A stretch of DNA of 64,000 nucleotides from Sequoia sempervirens (taxonomy: Eukaryota > Streptophyta > Pinopsida > Cupressales > Cupressaceae), in assembly GCA_007258455.2 (NCBI GenBank), contig VDFB02275664.1, forward strand, positions 186,001 to 250,000, given 5' to 3'. The notes below the pieces were generated by a model. It did no database searches and had not been told where the DNA came from. It saw only the letters and a list, made by a program, of their open reading frames with translations. Made by a program: the position numbers and the translations under genes. Of the stretch, positions 57,691 through 64,000 are shown one piece after another (position 1 is the stretch's first letter; each line of letters opens with the position of its first letter).

Positions 57691-58280
57691 CCTAAGGCAT
57701 TTGAAATAAAATAAAATTTTCTCTAGACAAAAAGAAAAACGCCCCAAGCTGGAGAAATTAAACAAAGTTTGATTAAAATCATTTTCCAAAGTCTTAAAAA
57801 ATTAAATGTTCCCCTTCAGTTTGGACACATGAAGTTTTTGAAGTCGGGAGATATTTATCATGGGGAAATTTTATTTTGGAAAATATTTTGGATGGAAAAT
57901 AATTTTTCCTAGCAATTTTTAAAACGATGGAGCTCACTGTCGAAGTATAAATTTTTCTAAGGCGCTGGAAAAATGAATAAAATTTCTCAAGTGAAATTAA
58001 ATGGTGTTGAAATTAAATTTGAATAAAATATACGCCATTTTAAAGGATGAGATTTTTAATGCTGGAGTAAATTTTAAATGAAATTTCTCGGAATTACTTC
58101 AGTCAACTGAAAATAACTGGGAGTCGAGGAGGGAAATTTTAAATTCAAACGAGCAAAGAATCTCTAATATTAGCAAATTTCTATGACGACTGTATGACGG
58201 CTGAGAATATTCTCTCCTAAAATTGGAAAATTTCTAAGTAGTGGGGAATGAATTAATGGCATTTGCTAAACTCGGCGCCC
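57691..58280 (+). other. Spacer between array and ORF leader
   Basis: AT-rich sequence with degenerating array units. No coding frame. Confidence 0.55.
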
Positions 58281-58727
58281 GCTTGCAGTTATAAAAACTC
58301 TGAAGTTTTTCATTCTTCTTCACAAAATTGCGAAGTTAAAAATTGTGTTGAGGCTGAAATTATTCGTTGAGTGAGTGAGAAATTTCTGAGTTGGATTATT
58401 TTTCTGAGTTACTGAAGTTGGAGAGTTGTTGAAGTTGAGAAAATTATTTCTCCAAGTTGCTAAAGTTGAGAGTTGCTGAGTGCTGAGAAGAAATAAAATC
58501 TGAAGTAGAAGTGCTGAGATTGATTTTTTCGAAGTGCTGAAAGTATTATTGTTGCAAGTTGCTGAAGCTTGGAGCTTTTAATTTCGGAGTTGTATTTCTC
58601 GAGGTTTGGAGTTGGAGTTTTACTGCTGAAGTTTTTATTTATTTGCAGCCAACTCCACTTGCTAGCCATCTCACGAAATTTTTATTCTTAAAAGTTAGAA
58701 TTATAATGCTTGATTTTTATTTTGTAG
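58281..58727 (+). promoter_or_regulatory. Possible promoter and leader for the internal ORF
   Basis: GCAGTTATAAAAACTCTG (TATA-like, 58290) follows a CGGCGCCCGC patch. The next 400 bp contain imperfect GAGTTGCTGAAGTTGAGA repeats. TTATTTGCAG (about 58647) and TTTTATTTTGTAG directly before the ATG resemble splice acceptors, so a leader intron is possible. Confidence 0.35.
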
Positions 58728-61700
58728 ATGGCTGAAAGTAGAAGAGGAAATGTTGCCGAAACAAGCAAGGCTGCAGCCAAAGCTAGAAATGTTGAAGCTG
58801 GCAAAGAAAATGCTTCCAAGTAGGCCATTATTAAACAGCTGAAGAAGTCTTTTATTCCGGAATTAAAGTTTGTGTCGAAGTTGGGAGGTTTGATTGACAC
58901 CAACCTCGGTTCTTTCAACCTCGAAGCATTTAAGAGAAGAATATATGGGCAAGGTGGTTATCCTCCATCGGTGACTTCGCACAATATTGTAAAGAGCGGG
59001 TTATATGCAGCTGCCGATTTTCCACTAGCAGTTCGATGTCATGAGCTGATTATGGAGTGTGCGAACTTCTACAATTCAGACCACCGGATGATTGTTTCTC
59101 CAAATGGCATGTTGCTGGCCAACCTCGCACCTGATGCAATTGGCGAAGCGTTCAGGATTCCAGCCAGGGACAAAATGTTGTACAAGTCCAAGGAGAGAGC
59201 CAATAAGATGTATGCTACATCTTTTGATAAGTGTGCTAAGAGGATCAACATGACGTGGATGAGGAAGCCAAAGCCTCCTGGTGCCAAATTGCTGAAGCAA
59301 ATCATCTCAGAAGAACTAATGAAAGAATATTGCGATTTGATCATGATGCTCAGCTGGGTGAATGGCAGCCCACAAGCATATGCGTTTGAGCCATGGATGT
59401 TCTTCTATATCAGCGTGGTGCTGGAGGGGAAAGAATGTGTTGATTGGGCGACAATGATCAGTGACAACATTGATGAGTAGTTCAGAAATCTAAGAAGGAC
59501 AAAGACATTCTACATGAGCTCATATGTCATTTATATGCTAGCTCGAATGAAGAAATATAAGGGGTTGACGTACCAGGAGCCGATCAGATGTGGCCACAAT
59601 CAATTCAAGATTCATGAATCTTGCAGGCAGTTACATCTGACGAGCACCTCTCACTTCAAAAGAGTGAACGATGCCTTTACAATGTACATCACGAGGACTC
59701 TTCAGCGGAGATTGCAACAAAGAATATCTGAAGAAGCACAAATGCTGATCGAGGAGTACGGGTTTTGGTTTGTCCAATTCCCAAAGTTCACTTATTTAAG
59801 GTTGTCAAGGTACCATTCATATGCCTACCGACTACCGAGGTATCCCACAAATAGAGTGATAATGCTCAAGCTGTCTAGGCAACTTGTAGCCTATGACAAA
59901 ATTATAAGGAAGAAGAAAGGAGGTTTGCACTTCCCTATTGTTTTGGGAAACTCGCTTGAGGAGTGCTCTTCTTTACAGGCAGCCAAGGAGGCAAAAGAGG
60001 AATTGTAGTTCTACCACCTCACTCTCCACACCAGCCGGCAGGACTTTGATCCTCAAGGGAAGATTGGAACTGTGCAAGGCGAAGAATATAGGCACAAGGC
60101 TCACTTAGAAGATTTTTGGGCGAATGCAGGAGACGAAGTTGAAATCAGAAGGAGGATGTTCTCTAGATTGCCCCTGAAGTTGATCAGAGGATGTGAGGTT
60201 GTCCAAGTTCCAAATCAAGTAGATGAAGATGCCAGACTTACTCACTCGGACTATGAGTCAATAAAGGACACACCAATCCTACTGCCAGATTGGGCAGAGC
60301 CAGAGATTACAAACTTAGACACTTTGTCTATGCTTGTCTTGACTTTCACAAGGAGTTGGGTGGATGGGCATGTTCATAGGCTGAAGAGAAGATCAATTTC
60401 CCTCTCGTACAATCTCATGGGCGATCGGAGGCCACCAGTGTCAGCGAAGAAGAGGAAACAAATAGCCCAAGCTACAGGGCCACAACAGGAGGAAGAACCA
60501 ATACAGCCTGAGCCTCAGAGGTCAGAAGAGACGTCACCTACATAGTTGTTGGCTCAATCCTCTAGCGTACATGAAGTCTCAATGTTTTCAAATTAGAGGG
60601 TTGGAGAGAATGAAGAGCAAGAAATTGGAGAAGTCAACTAGCCATTGTCTAGAGAACTTGATAGTCAGAGTGCCAATGCTCCTGAGGGTGTCGATCAGCT
60701 AGAAGAAGGAGATGAAACAGAGACATACATTTGCTTTGATCGTGCACTTGAGGCGGCCTTTGAGGATGAAACGGAGCCTAATGTTAAGGGTTTTGAGGAG
60801 GATAGCCAGTGTATGGAGGAAAATGAGCCTCAGCCGAATGTTGCTCAAGAAGAAGTTTGTGAAGTTGAGGCAATAGAGGAGTAGCCCCTTATTGTCTATG
60901 GCACTCGGAAGAATGTTCCAAATTTGCTCTCACGCGCGATAAGGAGAGATCAGGAGGATGACACGGACCCGACAGTAGAAATGGAAGAGCTCCTAAATAG
61001 AATAAGTGAGTCACCTAAAAGAAAGAGAGCCAGGAAGCACTCCAGGATGGAAACGAATGAGGCTGGTTCTCTCACTCTCCATGTTGCAGTTCCAAGGGAG
61101 GAGTGTGATCTGGGTGATGTGATGCTTGAGAGTTACACTGTTACTACGATTGAATTAGGGCGTCCCTCCGAAGCACAAGTTGTTGAGGAGGCTGAAAATT
61201 CCTTCCAGGCGCTGAAGGATAGGTTGGTGCGAAAGGAGGAAAAGTACAAGAAATTGAAGAAGGAGCATAGGGCATTAGTTGGGTATGTGCGACATCTAGC
61301 ACAACCGTGTGCTCAGGAGAACCCAACGGTGGAGCTTCCAGTTGAGCTTCCACAAGAGTTGATCAGTGGGCTCGAAGAGATGAAAAAGGCCATTCAAGAG
61401 GGAGATAAGTGGATTGTCGATGTCCGTGCTGAGGCAGAAAAATTCATGATTGATCTTGCCTCCTCTTTCCAGCATGTTTCTGGTATCCTCTCACGCTTGG
61501 AAAATATCCAACAGGATTGGTATGACACACATATATTTCAAGATAAGACCATTCCACGCCTGGCTGTTCTGATGCACATACCTGTGCAGACTTTGGTTGA
61601 TGAAGGGGTGATCCAAGCAGAGGATAGATATGATTTTCCAGGATGGTATTCTGCTGCTTTAACTGGCAGAGGTTTCTTCGACATGGAAAAAATGGAGTCT

Positions 61701-62102
61701 GCCAAGATCAAAAAGGCAATGGGAAATATTCACGAAGGCATCCTCAATACGCTGGAAGCGTTATTCTCTAGAAGGCTAACTCTCGAGGAGGTGGAAATAG
61801 ATGGATTGAAGGGGAGGTTGCAGCCGTTCTTCTCTGAGATGAGGGTGTTTGCTCAACTGTACTTTGAAAATATCTCTACATTCTCGGCCATCATTTAGAG
61901 CACACAGGAATCTATCGAGAGTTGGAGAAAGTCTTGTGACAGGTAGGAACAGATGATTGCTATTCTTGTATATTATCTCAATCTTACTTCAGCAATTTCA
62001 AAACAGGAAGTTGATGAAGTGCTGGCCCGGTTTGTAGCTTACGCGGTCAGAGAGAAGAGCAATGGAAACAAAGTCATGGACGAGAATCTTCTAGAAGGAT
62101 AG
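58728..62102 (+). pseudogene. Long ORF, 1124 codons, broken only by TAG codons
   Basis: It starts MAESRRGNVAETSKAAAKAR. A single frame runs to TAG at 62100 (TAA at 62127). Internal stops lie at 58821, 59478, 60006, 60543, 60594, 60639, 60882, 61896 and 61944; all are TAG. The N-terminal third holds a domain shared with the 37904-38527 ORF (KSGLYAAADFPLAVR, LAPDAIGEAFRIP). A conserved-looking middle follows (GFWFVQFPKFTYLRLSRYHS, about 59760-59820), then a basic patch (SAKKRKQ), an acidic stretch (60645-60880), a coiled coil (KEEKYKKLKKEHRALVGYV) and a helical C-terminus. No enzyme motif or zinc knuckle is seen. Function unknown. Confidence 0.7.
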
Positions 62103-62275
62103 TGGGCTTTAATTGCCCATAGTGGTTAAGGAGGAATCTGCTATTTTTGTACTAATTAATTACGCCACTCCACCTTCTGGCAGTTTTTAGGGCACAATCT
62201 TGTCTAGGGCTGAGGTGGCTCGATCTAAGCCATCCATTGTAATTCGATCTGGACCATCCATTGAGATTGGCTAGC

Positions 62276-62284
62276 TATATAAAG
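62276..62284 (+). promoter_or_regulatory. TATA box of the 8988-bp element
   Basis: TATATAAAG followed by GGGAGTCCCC sits 940 bp before the 3' end of the element, where U3 should pass into R if the whole insertion is one LTR. Duplicated GATCT...CCATCCATTG words lie just upstream (62222-62261). Confidence 0.6.
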
Positions 62285-63225
62285 GGGAGTCCCCTCATTT
62301 GTACACTAGTAGACATTAGATCAGACTAGAGAGTAGACATTTTGCTAGATCTTAGAGAGACAGTTAGAGTTAAAATAGTTTCATTGCATTGTTTGAAGGA
62401 GAAGGAAAATTCTTCCTTTGAGAATTTTGTAAGGAATTGTTACGAAGGCTATCATAATAAAAGAGTTTCATTGATTGGTGAATTTTTCTTTCATTATGAG
62501 CAGTTAGTGAGGTTTCTTCACCCTTCGACTTCAAGTAGAACTTAAAGATAGAGTAATTCTCATTTTCATGCAAGTAGTTAGTTATGGGTGGTTGTGTTTG
62601 ATTTAAGTGAGCTTCATTAATCCATACCACTAACAAGCTTATTGATGGTAAGTTTGTCCTGCGTGATCAACTGGAATACCTTTTAGACTTAACTTTGGTC
62701 AAGATTCATGTGTATGTATGCATCGTTTTGATGGTATTTGCATTGTTGAATCGTGATTTGAACATCTTTTCGCTCCCTTGAAGATTGCACCAACCTTGTC
62801 GAAGCTGTCCAACGGGAGGTAAGACAACGTTTGGTTAAAGTTCATTGAAGTTAAGCTCAATACCTCTTGCATTTAGACTAGGACATAATTTTCTAATCTC
62901 TGTAGCCATTCAATTCAGTTTAATTTTGGTTAGTTTTAGGAAAAGTCATACATCAACGCTAAATCATCCGCACGAAAATCCCCTTCAAATCATCAATCTG
63001 TTGTCAGCTGCAAGCCTTTTGAACAATTGTGTAAGTCCCCTCGTAAAAACAACATATCACAACGAACCGACTGAGGGTATTCCAAAGCATTTCGGAACCT
63101 TGGAGTTGAACGTGCGATGTTTCTTGCAATCTTAGCGCACAAAATTCTTTGATCAAGAGAGAATGGAGTAGCCTTCGAATTACTTTGTTCTGCTGATTGG
63201 TGCAGTCATGAAAATCACATCAACA
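62285..63225 (+). other. R-U5-like tail of the 8988-bp element
   Basis: Non-coding, with several GTAAG donor-like sites (62647, 62819, about 63030). ORFs at 62342 and 62845 have no motifs. It ends CATCAACA at the target duplication. Confidence 0.5.
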
Positions 63226-63230
63226 CCTAG

Positions 63231-64000
63231 CCCTAATCACCCTTTATATCATCATTAATAGGCCCCTATGACCCCACATTGTGCATCTCAAGGCTTATTT
63301 TGATAAAAGACTTCATGAAATCAACATATAAACCTGATTTCTTCACTCCCCGACAATCCAATTGGCAAAAGAGCCCCTGTGGGACCCATTCGCCACTTTG
63401 GGCAAATGATTCCCATCTAGGTGGGACTAAGTCACCTAGAGTGGTGAATGAGTCCCATTTGGGCTATTTTCGAGGTTTGAGCAGGAAAAATTGGGTTTTA
63501 AGTTTTATTTTCTTCAATGTTGGCCTGGGGGATCAAATTAATGGGCATTTTTGGTGGGTTGCCTAGATAAGCAGGATTTTAAACCCTAATTCATGATTCA
63601 TTCATTATTCATTCATCATTCATCATGCATTCAAGTTGAGCAACCTAGGGTTAGGTCATTTAGAGACCATTCAAGATTCTTCATCCATTGTTGCAGCAAT
63701 TCAAGATCTATCATCATGGCAAGTCTCTAATTCCATTATTTCATGTTCATGCTTCATCTTATTTTTTCATTTGGTTTAATTATCTAAACGGGGTTTGACC
63801 AAGGCAAACCCCCACGCCCTAACATTCAATACTTTTGTTCTATTTCTTTGTGTGATTGCAGATCTAGGTACCTTGAAGGCTTGGAGATAATTGAAGAATA
63901 GGTTGCAAATTTGTTGGAGACATCTCCTTATTGGCTAGGTCAAAATATCCACAAAAAGTCACTTACAGTGCCAAAAATCAAGGTTTCGGATCCGGACACT
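63231..64000 (+). mobile_element. 3' LTR of the gypsy element, second part (runs off the window)
   Basis: It resumes CCCTAATCACCCTTTATATC and tracks 49344-50140 of the 5' LTR to the window end, including GAGCCCCTGTGGGACCCATT and GTTTGACCAAGGCAAACCCC. About 580 bp more would be expected beyond the window. Confidence 0.9.

Larger units (their letters stand above)
54238..63225 (+). mobile_element. 8988-bp insertion with LTR-type ends, TSD CCTAG, and a 1124-codon frame (giant solo-LTR-like)
   Basis: It begins TGTTGTGACCTTTTCACAC and ends CATGAAAATCACATCAACA, flanked by CCTAG at 54233-54237 and 63226-63230. The host LTR reads through exactly when it is removed. I find no pair of long direct repeats within it. 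The order is palindrome block (54545-55775), GCGCC array (55890-57690), a short promoter-like leader (58280-58727), the ORF (58728-62102), a TATA box at 62276, then about 940 bp resembling R-U5. This fits one giant LTR with coding sequence in U3. An LTR element that lost its repeats, or a chimera, is less likely. Confidence 0.75.

Noticed and set aside
54238..63225. Ordinary full-length LTR retrotransposon
   Set aside because: The first 4.5 kb and last 1 kb share no visible direct repeat, and no primer-binding site, polypurine tract or pol domain is found between them.

Overview
The window looks like intergenic DNA from a large plant nuclear genome, probably a gymnosperm. This is inferred from the mix of degraded Ty1/copia and Ty3/gypsy elements, LTR starts such as TGTAATGTCCCC and TGTTGTACCCC, heavy nesting, and the near absence of host exons. 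I find no bacterial or organellar genes, no rRNA or tRNA, and no CRISPR array. No complete host gene is supported. Almost everything recognisable is mobile DNA or tandem repeat.

Layout. Positions 1-8467 are AT-rich, with small tandem duplications, a possible promoter/leader near 3.05 kb, a coding-like remnant at 4.26-4.86 kb and a 43-bp minisatellite at 7.2 kb. Positions 8468-24589 form one giant palindromic element. Its ends are TA-flanked inverted repeats (GGGGAGAG...CTCTCCCC), and its arms of roughly 4-5.5 kb read as reverse complements: captured-gene pieces with a 75-nt intron, an 85-bp interspersed repeat, TATG/TGTATG microsatellites and a matching 113-codon ORF in both arms. The centre holds a smaller copy of the same family and an LTR insertion that breaks a coiled-coil pseudogene. 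Positions 24.7-36.5 kb are sparse: exon-like remnants, a foldback MITE-like hairpin, a decayed minus-strand copia reverse transcriptase/RNase H, two unexplained small ORFs and a probable solo LTR.

From 36.58 kb to the end is a nested stack. A copia element (5' LTR, tRNA-iMet primer site at 42066, gag with four CCHC knuckles) has a 4.2-kb element inside its LTR (37008-41199, duplicated site GACTT) and a 2.4-kb solo LTR just after its primer site. A broken ORF of about 720 codons and unknown function follows. At 48901 a gypsy-type element begins: a 1.82-kb LTR, gag remnant, retropepsin and G-patch domain, with no reverse transcriptase or integrase. Its 3' LTR is split by an 8988-bp insertion (54238-63225, duplicated site CCTAG) and resumes to the window end.

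The most interesting signal is that the 4.2-kb and 8988-bp insertions share one design. Each has TGTTG...CAACA ends, a perfect 5-bp target duplication, no internal pair of LTRs, a block of short ACTTACTATTTTTAGTAAGT-like palindromes, a GCGCC-bearing tandem array, and then a sense ORF with a shared conserved domain. The simplest reading is giant solo LTRs whose U3 carries a protein-coding region. In the larger one, the 1124-codon frame (58728-62099) is interrupted nine times, always by TAG and never by TAA, TGA or a frameshift.
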